DNA from: Erythrobacteraceae bacterium E2-1 Yellow Sea
GTDB lineage: Bacteria > Pseudomonadota > Alphaproteobacteria > Sphingomonadales > Sphingomonadaceae
Assembly (NCBI GenBank): GCA_014983025.1
Contig: JADCLP010000001.1
Span: 310,001-374,000, forward strand
Reading direction: 5' to 3'
DNA: 64,000 bases
Below, one piece after another: positions 20,989-29,722 of the stretch (position 1 is its first letter; every line of letters begins with the position of its first letter). The position numbers and the translations under genes are program-made. The notes beneath the pieces were generated by a model. It searched no databases. It was not told the origin of the DNA and saw nothing but the letters and a program-made list of their open reading frames with translations.

Positions 20989-22653
20989 TCAAACGCCTTC
21001 CAGCAGCCGGTCTGCCTGCGCACGTGCCTCTGGCGTAACCTCTGCACCAGACAGCATGCGGGCGATCTCTTCCTTCCTCCCGGCACTGTCGAGCAAGCTT
21101 ACACTGGTGCGTGTGACGGTGCCTTCGGATGATTTGGCGATCAGATAATGCGTCTGGCCGCGCGCGGCGACCTGCGGGCTATGCGTCACTGCCAGCAGCT
21201 GCCCATTTCCGGCGAGTCGCGCCAACCGATCTCCGATGGCGCTGGCCACTGCACCGCCCACCCCGCGGTCAATCTCGTCAAAGATCACCGTGGCCGCGCC
21301 GCCCTGCTCTGCCAGCGCAACCTTCAACGCCAATATGAATCGGGACAATTCACCACCCGATGCAATCTTGTTAAGTGGTGCAAAATCCGCCCCTGGATTT
21401 GTGGAAATCAGGAATTCCACACTGTCCACGCCATGTGGGCCCCACTTTTCTTCCGGTAATTTGCCAATAGAGGTGAGGAAATTGGCTGCGTCCAGTTTCA
21501 GCGGTGCCAGTTCGCCCGCCACCGCCTTGTCCAGCTGCTTCGCTGCCGTCAGCCGCGCCTGATGAACCTGCTCTGCCTGGGCACGATAGGCATCGCCTGC
21601 CTCTCTTGCGGCCGCCTCCAGCGAATCCAGCGCCGCTTCGCCACCTTCGATCGCGTCCAACGTACTGCGCATTTTGCGCATTAATTCGGGCAGGTCGTCC
21701 ACCTCGCAGCGGTGTTTCCGGGCAATGGCGCGCAATTCAAACAGGCGGGTTTCGGCAGCTTCAAGAGCTGCGGGATCATGCACAAGAGCTTCTGCAGCGG
21801 CGGCGAGTTTATCCTCTGCCTCACCCGCTTCAATCAGGCTGCGGTCAAGCGCGGCCAATGCCTCTGCCAAAAGAGGGTGTTCAGGTGCGATCCGATCCAG
21901 CCTGCGCGCTGCGACCCGCAACGATGCCAGCGGGGAATCCGAACCTTCCCAGATATGGCGCAGTTCTTCCAGATCTCCTGAAAGCTTCTCGCCCTTTTGC
22001 ATATCAGCACGGGTTTCCGCCAGGCGTACCTCTTCCCCCGCCTTTGGTTCCAGCGCCGTCAACTCTGCCAGATGGGCCAGCAGCAGATCCTGTTCCGCCT
22101 TTGCCTGCTCCACCTCATCACGCGCGGCGGCCAGATGGTCCTCTGCCGCACGCCAAGTCTGCCACAACCGCGCCAGACCATCAGCATCAACTGCAGCATA
22201 ACGATCCAGCAATGCGCGATGGCCACGCGGATTGACCAGACCGCGATCATCATGCTGGCCATGCAATTCCACCAGTGCAGGCGCAAGCTCGCGCAGCAAT
22301 GCCATGCCTACAGGCTGATCATTTATGAACGCCTTTGACCCGCCATCTGCCTTCAGCTGGCGACGGATCAGCAAAGCCTCGCCCACCTCAATCTCAATAT
22401 CTGCGTCATCCAGCACTGCCACTATGACTTCTGGCAATACGGCAAATTCGAAACTGGCAGTAACGCTGGCCTTATCAGCTCCGGCGCGCACCAATGCACT
22501 ATCCGCACGATCCCCCAGCACCAAACCCAGCGCATCCAGCAGGATCGACTTGCCCGCACCGGTTTCACCCGTCAGCACGCCCAGTCCACGCCCGAAATCC
22601 AGGTCGAGCGCTTCGATCAGCACGATATTTCGGATTGAAAGCCGCGTCAGCAT
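20989..22653 (-). CDS. recN: DNA repair protein RecN (SMC-like ATPase)
   Basis: A 554-residue protein from the ATG at 22653 (MLTRLSIRNIVLIEALDLDF). It has the Walker A GETGAGKSILLDAL, a long central coiled coil rich in Ala/Glu (about residues 150-370), the ABC-type signature SGGELSRFILALK, and Walker B TVIFDEIDRGVGG. RecN gathers broken DNA ends during double-strand-break repair with RecA. The bamD-recN-ligA order is frequent in alphaproteobacteria; here capA-like and DUF2189 genes are interleaved. Confidence 0.96.
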   Translation of the reverse strand: MLTRLSIRNIVLIEALDLDFGRGLGVLTGETGAGKSILLDALGLVLGDRADSALVRAGADKASVTASFEFAVLPEVIVAVLDDADIEIEVGEALLIRRQLKADGGSKAFINDQPVGMALLRELAPALVELHGQHDDRGLVNPRGHRALLDRYAAVDADGLARLWQTWRAAEDHLAAARDEVEQAKAEQDLLLAHLAELTALEPKAGEEVRLAETRADMQKGEKLSGDLEELRHIWEGSDSPLASLRVAARRLDRIAPEHPLLAEALAALDRSLIEAGEAEDKLAAAAEALVHDPAALEAAETRLFELRAIARKHRCEVDDLPELMRKMRSTLDAIEGGEAALDSLEAAAREAGDAYRAQAEQVHQARLTAAKQLDKAVAGELAPLKLDAANFLTSIGKLPEEKWGPHGVDSVEFLISTNPGADFAPLNKIASGGELSRFILALKVALAEQGGAATVIFDEIDRGVGGAVASAIGDRLARLAGNGQLLAVTHSPQVAARGQTHYLIAKSSEGTVTRTSVSLLDSAGRKEEIARMLSGAEVTPEARAQADRLLEGV

Positions 22654-22715
22654 CAAGCCGACATTAGCCCAGCCTTTTGCCCACGTCACCGCCCACAAGC
22701 ACACAGGATGTGGAA

Positions 22716-24767
22716 TTATCGAATGGAAAAATGTGGTGTCGGGGCAAGTGGGCGGGCATGTGTCCAGCGCCAGGCCTGCGCAGGGTCATCTGCAGGCATC
22801 GACTCTGCCCACTCAATCAGCTCAAAATCGTCCAGCAGAATCGTTCTATCACCCGTTTCAGAACGATCATCGAATGTAACGCGCAAAATCGGGCGAAACG
22901 CCCGCGCCGCGCCATCCGCATCAACTGACCGCAGAAAATCAAAACCTAAATTTTGCCAATCGCCACCCATAATACGTGCAGAACCCAACACTTCACCCCG
23001 CGTCGATGGTGTCGGTGCATCGCCATCTTGCGGGCGCTCTTTGATAAGCAACTCCACCATACCCGCGCGAGGCAGGCGAATACGGCTACGCAGTGAAAAG
23101 CGCGTGGCAGACACATCACGGATATAGGAAGCGGAATAGAGATAGGCTGACTTTGTTCCCGATTCCGGCAACAGCGCCAGATAGCCTTCACCCCTGTTAT
23201 CTGTGCGATAATCCAGTGCAGCATTGCGCGTTGACCAGAATCGATCCTGCGCATCCAGCATCCGTGCATTCTCAAAATCACCCCGCGGGACGAGGTTGCG
23301 CCCAAATTGCTGCGCCGCATCTGCACATACAGGGGCCAGGCTTGCGAGCACGAAGGCCTGTGGCGCGCGGCATCCAGGCGATATCACGCCACCGCCCTTG
23401 GCCCATACTGCTGCATGGCCACCGCTGCGGGCAAGCACAGTGCCCAGCTCTGATGATAACCAATTGAGTCTGCGCAGCAAAGCCTCTCGCATACCTCCCA
23501 CGGCAGGAACAGGGCGATAGTCGAGCATCTGGATGGGAACCGCCTCTGCTCGCAAAAACTTGCCCTTTTCCAGCCAGACCTTCAGCCCATAGGTGATCTG
23601 TGTCTGCGGCCTGTCCTGATCGAACAGGAAATTGCCCAGAGAATGCGCGATCAAGCCTCCACGATAGATTTCCAGTCCGTGCGTCACATGCGGATGGTGG
23701 CCGATGGCAATGGGTGCCCCCATGTCTATCGTCATTCGAAAACGCTGTTGTGAAGCGGGGGACGATCGATCCCCATATTCCGCGCTGCCATGCAATTGCA
23801 TAATCGGGATATGGCCAGATTTACGCTCGCGCTGCATGACCCGATCAATTGCCTTGCGCTGGCCCCATGCTGCGCCCGCCTTGTCTGCCATTGCCACCTG
23901 GTTCGGTTCCCAGTTACCGCGCCAGCCAACAAACCCGAACAGGCCCAACTTCTGTCCATTCAGATCAAAACGGGATGCCTGCTCTGCCTGTTCCTCATTT
24001 ATCCCGGCACCCGACCAGGCCAGATGCGCTGCATCCAGTGCCGCTGTCGTGCTTGTCAGCCCAGCAGCGCGATAATCTGCCGTATGGTTATTGCCCAGTG
24101 ACACATGATCAATCCCCGCGCGAACCATGGCATGCGCCAATTCGGGTGGTGAATAGAAAACATATTTCTTCGGCGCCGCTGGCCCCGGTTGCTGTTCCGC
24201 GACCACGGATTCCAGATTGACTGAGGCAAGGTCTGAATATTCAAAATAGGGTTTGATAGCAGCAAAAAGCTGATCCAGATCACGATCCAGCGTCACATGA
24301 TCCAGTAGTGCTGGACCGTTCCGCCTTTCTTCAAAAAACCGGCGTCCAGCCATGCTGTCCCCGCCAAAAAACAACTCTATCCGGCCTTTCTTCCGTGCCA
24401 CCAGTTCAATCGCCGGGATATTAAGGCATTGGCATGATGGATCGCGTAGCTCTGCATTCCCGAAGGTCTGAACCATCGGGAAAATACCGTTCCCAGCAAT
24501 ATCGATGCGGTAATAGGGCGCGATGGCAACATTTGCCGCGAAGTGACCATTTGCCCCTTTCTGGACCAATGTGCCGTTTACACGGACTTCGACATCGCCG
24601 AGATCAACCTTGTCCCGCCGACCATCCAGTACACCGGCCATCAGAATTTCACCCGGCCCGGCTTGCGCGCCGCCGACCAGCGAATCAGCAGGATGCGCGC
24701 GCAATGGGCCAGCAGTGCAAAGCACCGCCAGCGCAAGAAATATGGTTGCGCGATTGACGCCAGACAT
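22716..24767 (-). CDS. Exported CapA-family (poly-gamma-glutamate-type) metallophosphoesterase
   Basis: A 683-residue protein with a signal peptide (RATIFLALAVLCTAGPLRA). A beta-rich N-terminal segment (about 35-125) is followed by the CapA-type phosphoesterase core (about 130-430) with FGGDSMAGRR, NLESVVAEQ, SLGNNHTADY, QLHGSAEY and GHHPHVTHGLEIY. These are the expected metal-site motifs. A C-terminal ~190 residues look like a beta-sandwich (RFSLRSRIRLPRAGMVELLIKERP), possibly carbohydrate-binding. CapA relatives act in poly-gamma-glutamate or polysaccharide export; no capB or capC is nearby, so the role is unknown. It is inserted between bamD and recN. Confidence 0.85.
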   Translation of the reverse strand: MSGVNRATIFLALAVLCTAGPLRAHPADSLVGGAQAGPGEILMAGVLDGRRDKVDLGDVEVRVNGTLVQKGANGHFAANVAIAPYYRIDIAGNGIFPMVQTFGNAELRDPSCQCLNIPAIELVARKKGRIELFFGGDSMAGRRFFEERRNGPALLDHVTLDRDLDQLFAAIKPYFEYSDLASVNLESVVAEQQPGPAAPKKYVFYSPPELAHAMVRAGIDHVSLGNNHTADYRAAGLTSTTAALDAAHLAWSGAGINEEQAEQASRFDLNGQKLGLFGFVGWRGNWEPNQVAMADKAGAAWGQRKAIDRVMQRERKSGHIPIMQLHGSAEYGDRSSPASQQRFRMTIDMGAPIAIGHHPHVTHGLEIYRGGLIAHSLGNFLFDQDRPQTQITYGLKVWLEKGKFLRAEAVPIQMLDYRPVPAVGGMREALLRRLNWLSSELGTVLARSGGHAAVWAKGGGVISPGCRAPQAFVLASLAPVCADAAQQFGRNLVPRGDFENARMLDAQDRFWSTRNAALDYRTDNRGEGYLALLPESGTKSAYLYSASYIRDVSATRFSLRSRIRLPRAGMVELLIKERPQDGDAPTPSTRGEVLGSARIMGGDWQNLGFDFLRSVDADGAARAFRPILRVTFDDRSETGDRTILLDDFELIEWAESMPADDPAQAWRWTHARPLAPTPHFSIR

Positions 24768-24840
24768 GGCGCCTTATCTAGTCAGAAGCTGGTGAAAAAC
24801 GGTTAACGCTAGGGACGAAAAGGCGTTTTGAAGATCCCGG

Positions 24841-25644
24841 TTAGCTGGCTGTCATGCCCGGGGCATGCTTGTTGACCAGCTTGTAAGCCTTCTCATACCA
24901 CTCGCTACCGGGATAGTTTGCACCCAGAACGGCAGCATATTTTACCGCTTCTTCTTTCAGGCCCAGCGAAAGGCTGGTTTCGGTCAGGCGATAAAGCGCT
25001 TCAGGGGCGTGACTGGTGGTCTGATATTGTTCAACCACATTCTGGAAACGCAGCTGCGCGGCCAGCCAGCGGCCAGAACGTTCATAGAAACGCCCGATCT
25101 GCATTTCCTTGCCTGCCAGATGGTCTTCCACCAGGTCCAGCTTCAGCCGTGCGTCGGCGGCATATTCAGTGGCAGGAAAACGACGTGTTACTTCGGTCAG
25201 CGCGGTGCGCGCCTGCTGGGTAATCTTCTGATCACGTTCCACATCGCTGATCTGTTCATAATAGCTCAAACCGATCAGGTAATATGCGTAAGGCGCATCC
25301 TTGTTGCCCGGATGGATGCTAAGGAAGCGCTGCGCACTGGCAATCGCCTTGTTGTAATCGCGACCGACATAATAGCTGAAAGCACTCATCAACTGGGCGC
25401 GGCGCGCCCATGGCGAATAAGGGTGCTGTCGTTCAACTTCGTCAAACAATGCGGCGGCAAATTTGGTCTGGCCACGGTCCAGCCTGTCCTTCGCTTCAGC
25501 ATAAAGCGTTTCAACATCACGCGCGACATAGGCAACGTCTTCGTTACCGCCACCGCGCCCGGCGCAAGCTGCTGTCAGAAGGGTGGATGCCGCAAGCGTT
25601 GCGGCAAGGACGGGCTTGATCGGGAAGCGCGATGTCTTGGTCAT
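24841..25644 (-). CDS. bamD: Outer-membrane assembly lipoprotein BamD
   Basis: A 267-residue lipoprotein with lipobox LTAAC at about residue 26. Five TPR-like repeats are visible, including AEAKDRLDRGQTKFAAALFDEVERQHPYSPWA and YYLIGLSYYEQI. It is an essential part of the BamA complex that folds beta-barrel proteins into the outer membrane. The C-terminus (LGANYPGSEWYEKAYKLV) is typical. It is likely expressed with capA-like and recN genes downstream. Confidence 0.95.
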   Translation of the reverse strand: MTKTSRFPIKPVLAATLAASTLLTAACAGRGGGNEDVAYVARDVETLYAEAKDRLDRGQTKFAAALFDEVERQHPYSPWARRAQLMSAFSYYVGRDYNKAIASAQRFLSIHPGNKDAPYAYYLIGLSYYEQISDVERDQKITQQARTALTEVTRRFPATEYAADARLKLDLVEDHLAGKEMQIGRFYERSGRWLAAQLRFQNVVEQYQTTSHAPEALYRLTETSLSLGLKEEAVKYAAVLGANYPGSEWYEKAYKLVNKHAPGMTAS

Positions 25645-25762
25645 GGGCAGAGCCTATAACCAGCGGTTGACTGAACGCCAAGTGAAGTAAGTGCAGATCA
25701 ATGCTTTTGTTCACGCCTATGGCAGCGCAGATCAACACAAATCAGGCTATGCTGGGCGCAGA

Positions 25763-26638
25763 TCAGCCCAAACTCTTTCTGCTGCTGTCATCCCGCCACC
25801 ATATGTCAGCACGGCCAAGCAGGCGATTGATCCGGTAAAGCACCCTGCCCGCAAATTTGACCGCCATATAAACAAACAAGTCCAGCCATGAAGCTGTTGC
25901 GTCCAACTGGCGTGGCAGATTGAATAGGCTAATGCCCATCCCGCTTGGTTGCACCAATTGGAATTGCGCCAACTGCGCATCGCCGGCACGGCGGCGAGCC
26001 TCAACCCTTATCAGTGCGGGCAAATTAGCCGGTGCGAACACGGTCGTAAAAACAGGCTGCCCATCCGGCAAAGTGGTAATTCGCGCGAGTTCCGCAGCAT
26101 GAAAACTGCGCCTTACATAGCTATCGTCAGCAATAATAAGTGGCAGTGGGTTGATCTGCATGACTGCTTTTTGTGAAAGGCCATAAACACCAGAACCGCC
26201 GACCCCGCTGCGCAGATAGGGCAATAACTGCCAAATACGATAATAAGCACGCACGGGCCCGCTTGAACGGGATGTGTCGATACGTGCCATCGGCGATGCG
26301 ACCATGATTGACCCATCGCGCAATATGTCCGCCAGGCATTCCAGCGTGTAAAAACCCACCACAATATCGGCATCGACCACAAAGACAGGGCCAGCATTGG
26401 CAAGTTTTAACCCCTGATTGATCGCATTCGCCTTGCCGGGGTGCGAAATTTCCACGATGCGGGCTGCAGGCATGGCTTCTCGCGCAACATCTGCACTATT
26501 GTCCGCACATGCATTGCACAGGACGATCACATCCATTTCAGCTTCTCGCCCCGATGGTGGCGCAAGCGCGGCAAGCAAGCGGCCAATGACAGCTTCCTCA
26601 TCATGTGCTGGAACGAGAACGGTGAATCGGGTCGACAT
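25763..26638 (-). CDS. Family 2 glycosyltransferase
   Basis: A 291-residue GT-A protein. The nucleotide-sugar site begins at once (TVLVPAHDEEAVIGRLLAAL). HPGKANAINQGLKLA follows, then the DxD-type VVDADIVV and the acceptor-side ADDSYVRR. A hydrophobic C-terminal segment may associate with the membrane. Donor and acceptor are unknown; a polysaccharide or glycolipid is likely. Its start codon shares two bases with the oppositely oriented glycosyltransferase at 26637. There is no alternative start that retains the first strand. Confidence 0.85.
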   Translation of the reverse strand: MSTRFTVLVPAHDEEAVIGRLLAALAPPSGREAEMDVIVLCNACADNSADVAREAMPAARIVEISHPGKANAINQGLKLANAGPVFVVDADIVVGFYTLECLADILRDGSIMVASPMARIDTSRSSGPVRAYYRIWQLLPYLRSGVGGSGVYGLSQKAVMQINPLPLIIADDSYVRRSFHAAELARITTLPDGQPVFTTVFAPANLPALIRVEARRRAGDAQLAQFQLVQPSGMGISLFNLPRQLDATASWLDLFVYMAVKFAGRVLYRINRLLGRADIWWRDDSSRKSLG

Positions 26639-27533
26639 GCCTTCTTTTGAGAAATTTTCTTTCCTGGTGGTAGCCTACAATGCGGTTGCCCACATCAGTT
26701 CGTGCATTGACAGCATAATGCGCGAGATGCCGGAAGGCGATGCCGGTGAAATCCTGCTTCTCGATAATGGAGATGGTTCAACACAAGATCTGGTGCGGGG
26801 CAAATACCCGCAAGTCACGATCATCCCGCCAATTGGCAATATCGGCTATGGCGCTGGCAACAATCTGCTCGCTCAACATGCCACTGGCGATCTGTTGGTG
26901 ATAATCAACCCGGATGCCCAGCTGGAATCTGGCGCTCTCGCTGCGCTGGGTCAGGCCAGCCAGCAATTACCCGATACAGCAGCCTTTGCCGCATGGTTTA
27001 AAACCCCAACGGGCCAGTCTGCACCAGAAAATAACATTCTGCGCCCTGGGGTACTCAGTAGCTTTGCATTGGCGATTGGATTGGGGCGCGCCATGCGTAG
27101 GCTCACCTCATACGGTGGTGGCAGACGCGCCATATCGGCCGCTTCCGGTGCATGTTTTGCCATTCGGCGTGAATGGTTCGAAAAACTTGGCGGGTTCGAC
27201 ACGCGCTTCTTCCTCTATTTCGAGGAAACCGATTTTTTCCGTCGACTGGCAGAACAGGGCGGAAAATTGGTCCGTATACCCGGCTTCACCATCGTTCATG
27301 ATGCCGGTGCTGGACACAGTCATTCAATTGCACGGCGCCAGGCAAATTTGCGTGGTTATATGACCTATTGCCGCAAACATTTTGGGCCAGTGCGCGCCTT
27401 CCTGTGTGGGCTGGCCATTTGGCTTTTCGCCCTACGCACCGCTGTAATCAGGCACGGGTTTCGCGATATTGGCGAAATCATGCCGCGTAATTGGTGGCAG
27501 GGCTGGACCAGGGAAAATGATCCACGCGGGTGA
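26637..27533 (+). CDS. Family 2 glycosyltransferase (rhamnosyltransferase-like)
   Basis: A 298-residue protein starting MPSFEKFSFLVVAYNAV at 26637. It shows the donor-binding strand, GNIGYGAGNNLLAQ, the NPD-type metal site IINPDAQLES, GACFAIRREWFEKLGGFD, and the catalytic FYLYFEETDFFRRL-like segment (FFLYFEETDF). This set is typical of WbbL-like rhamnosyl- or related transferases. The open frame continues upstream to 26418, but it is antisense to the other transferase and has no similarity. Sugar specificity is inferred. Confidence 0.83.
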   Translation: MPSFEKFSFLVVAYNAVAHISSCIDSIMREMPEGDAGEILLLDNGDGSTQDLVRGKYPQVTIIPPIGNIGYGAGNNLLAQHATGDLLVIINPDAQLESGALAALGQASQQLPDTAAFAAWFKTPTGQSAPENNILRPGVLSSFALAIGLGRAMRRLTSYGGGRRAISAASGACFAIRREWFEKLGGFDTRFFLYFEETDFFRRLAEQGGKLVRIPGFTIVHDAGAGHSHSIARRQANLRGYMTYCRKHFGPVRAFLCGLAIWLFALRTAVIRHGFRDIGEIMPRNWWQGWTRENDPRG

Positions 27534-27561
27534 ATACCACCCAAACATGGTGTAATTTGGA

Positions 27562-27644
27562 TTAACCGCATCTACGCACCATCCTGTTAATCCGTTTCAG
27601 GCAGATGTTTCGCTTCGCCGGGGTCGCACCCCGATATTAGGAGG
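27562..27644 (+). promoter_or_regulatory. Leader of the Flp pilin gene: hairpin, Shine-Dalgarno, CtrA-like half-site
   Basis: A TTAACC half-site of the CtrA type (27562-27567) and a further TTAA (27587-27590) lie in the upstream region. They are not spaced as a full CtrA box. A GC-rich hairpin (CGGGG-TCGCA-CCCCG, 27619-27633) sits just before a perfect AGGAGG (27639-27644), 7 nt from the ATG. The hairpin might protect the 5' end of an abundant transcript; that is speculation. Confidence 0.4.
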
Positions 27645-27651
27645 CGAATAG

Positions 27652-27822
27652 ATGTTGCGAGCATTGTGGCATGACCAGAGTGGGGCCACAGCCATTGAAT
27701 ATGGGCTGATCGTTGCGCTGATCGCAATCGCGATGATTGTGGCGCTGGGCAATACCGGCAACGAGTTGTCGACCACGATGAGCACGGTGTCGACCACACT
27801 GGGTAACAACAACACGATCTGA
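27652..27822 (+). CDS. Flp/Fap-type IVb pilin
   Basis: A 56-residue pilin precursor. A short leader is followed by the type IVb signature GATAIEYGLIVALIAIAMIV, in which a prepilin peptidase would cleave at the glycine and leave the Glu-Tyr pair at positions 5-6. The polar tail is Thr/Ser/Asn-rich (STTMSTVSTTLGNNNTI). Flp pilins build tight-adherence pili. No tad/cpa secretion genes are in the window, so the gene is an orphan here and depends on a machinery encoded elsewhere. AGGAGG supports the start. Confidence 0.9.
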   Translation: MLRALWHDQSGATAIEYGLIVALIAIAMIVALGNTGNELSTTMSTVSTTLGNNNTI

Positions 27823-27851
27823 CCCGTTGTTTAAGGGGACGGAGGAACGAG

Positions 27852-29669
27852 TTACTCCTCGCCCATCCGCAATGCGGCGATGAAAGCTTCCTGCGGGATG
27901 CTTACGTTGCCGTATTCACGCATGCGCGCCTTGCCCTTCTTCTGCTTTTCCAGCAGCTTTTTCTTACGCGTGATATCACCACCATAACATTTGGCGGTCA
28001 CATCCTTGCGCAAGGCCGCAATGGTTTCACGCGCGATGATCTTGCCGCCAATCGCCGCCTGAATCGGAATTTTGAACAAATGCCGCGGGATCAGGTCCTT
28101 CAACCGTTCGCACATGCCGCGGCCGCGCTCTTCAGCCACACTGCGGTGAACAATCAGTGAAAGCGCATCGACCGGTTCATTATTGACCAGAAGGTTCATC
28201 TTGACCAAATCGCCTTCGCGCATGCCGATCTGTTCATAATCAAAACTGGCATAGCCACGACTGATCGATTTCAGGCGATCGTAAAAATCGAACACCACTT
28301 CGTTGAGCGGCAATTCATAGGTCACCTGCGCCCGCCCGGCGACATAGGTCAGATCGGTCTGAATCCCGCGCCGATCCTGACACAGTTTCAGGATAGCCCC
28401 CAGATATTCATCTGGCGTGTAAATCACTGCCTTGATCCATGGCTCTTCAATCACCTCAATCCGGTTGGTGTCAGGCCAATCGGCGGGATTATGCAGCTCA
28501 ATTGTTTTGGCTTCTTCGGTCTTGGTGTGGGCCAATTGAATTCGATAGACGACTGATGGCGCAGTTGTGATCAGATCCAGATCATATTCACGGCTCAGCC
28601 GTTCCTGGATGATTTCCAGATGCAGCAGCCCCAGAAAACCACAGCGGAATCCAAATCCCAGCGCCGCGCTTGATTCCATTTCATAACTGAAACTGGCATC
28701 GTTCAGACGCAGCTTGCCAATGCTTTCACGCAGTTTTTCGAAATCCGCCGCATCAACGGGGAACAGCCCACAAAACACCACAGGCTGCACTTCCTTATAG
28801 CCTGCCAGCGGCTTGTCCGCCCCACCCTTCACCGTGGTGATGGTGTCACCCACGCGCGCCTGTTCAACTTCCTTGATCTGCGCAGTGATAAAGCCAATTT
28901 CACCTGGTCCGATTTCCGGCAGGTCAACACGCTTGGGCGTAAAGGCGCCAACACGGTCAATCAGATGCTGGGTGCCGCCCTGCATGAACTTGACGTTCAG
29001 TCCCTTCTTGATCACTCCATCGATCACGCGCACCAGAATGACGACGCCCAGATAGGGGTCGTACCAGCTGTCGACGAGCGAAGCCTTGAGCGGAGCATCG
29101 CGATCCCCCTTTGGCGGCGGGATCTTGGCGACAACAGCCTCCAGCACTTCTGCAATCCCGATGCCTGACTTGGCACTGGTCAGCACCGCTTCTGACGCAT
29201 CGATACCAATGATGTCTTCGATCTCTTCCTTCACCCGTTCAGGCTCAGCCGCAGGCAAATCGATCTTGTTGATGACAGGCACGATTTCGTGGTCATGCTC
29301 AATCGATTGATAAACATTGGCCAGCGTCTGCGCTTCCACCCCTTGCGCCGCATCCACCACCAGCAGGGCACCCTCGCACGCAGCCAGGCTGCGGCTGACT
29401 TCATAGGCGAAGTCAACATGGCCCGGCGTGTCCATCAGGTTCAATTCATAGGTCTCGCCATCCTGCGCGGTGTAATTCAACCGCACGGTCTGCGCCTTGA
29501 TGGTGATGCCGCGTTCCCGCTCAATATCCATATTGTCGAGCACCTGCTCGCTCATCTCACGCTCAGTCAAACCGCCACAGGCCTGGATCAGACGGTCGGC
29601 CAGCGTCGACTTGCCGTGGTCAATATGCGCGATAATGCTGAAATTGCGGATTTTTGATAGATCGGTCAT
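27852..29669 (-). CDS. lepA: Elongation factor 4 (LepA GTPase)
   Basis: A 605-residue translational GTPase. The P-loop is [14 protein letters not shown], switch II is [12 protein letters not shown], and NKID provides guanine specificity. The LepA-specific C-terminal domain ends [23 protein letters not shown] and includes [15 protein letters not shown]. LepA binds stalled or post-translocation ribosomes at the membrane and influences initiation and elongation under stress. Confidence 0.97.
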   Translation of the reverse strand: MTDLSKIRNFSIIAHIDHGKSTLADRLIQACGGLTEREMSEQVLDNMDIERERGITIKAQTVRLNYTAQDGETYELNLMDTPGHVDFAYEVSRSLAACEGALLVVDAAQGVEAQTLANVYQSIEHDHEIVPVINKIDLPAAEPERVKEEIEDIIGIDASEAVLTSAKSGIGIAEVLEAVVAKIPPPKGDRDAPLKASLVDSWYDPYLGVVILVRVIDGVIKKGLNVKFMQGGTQHLIDRVGAFTPKRVDLPEIGPGEIGFITAQIKEVEQARVGDTITTVKGGADKPLAGYKEVQPVVFCGLFPVDAADFEKLRESIGKLRLNDASFSYEMESSAALGFGFRCGFLGLLHLEIIQERLSREYDLDLITTAPSVVYRIQLAHTKTEEAKTIELHNPADWPDTNRIEVIEEPWIKAVIYTPDEYLGAILKLCQDRRGIQTDLTYVAGRAQVTYELPLNEVVFDFYDRLKSISRGYASFDYEQIGMREGDLVKMNLLVNNEPVDALSLIVHRSVAEERGRGMCERLKDLIPRHLFKIPIQAAIGGKIIARETIAALRKDVTAKCYGGDITRKKKLLEKQKKGKARMREYGNVSIPQEAFIAALRMGEE

Positions 29670-29722
29670 TGGACCGCGCCATTAGCCGCTGTTGCAGGTG
29701 CTGTCAGCCTGCAAAATGCGTG

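Noticed and set aside
26418..26636. Upstream extension of the plus-strand glycosyltransferase
   Set aside because: This stretch is antisense to the other glycosyltransferase and has low-complexity Ala/Ser composition; the conserved fold begins at 26637.
27562..27590. A full CtrA binding box upstream of the Flp pilin
   Set aside because: The two TTAA elements are 25 bases apart start to start, not the TTAA-N7-TTAA spacing; only half-sites can be claimed.
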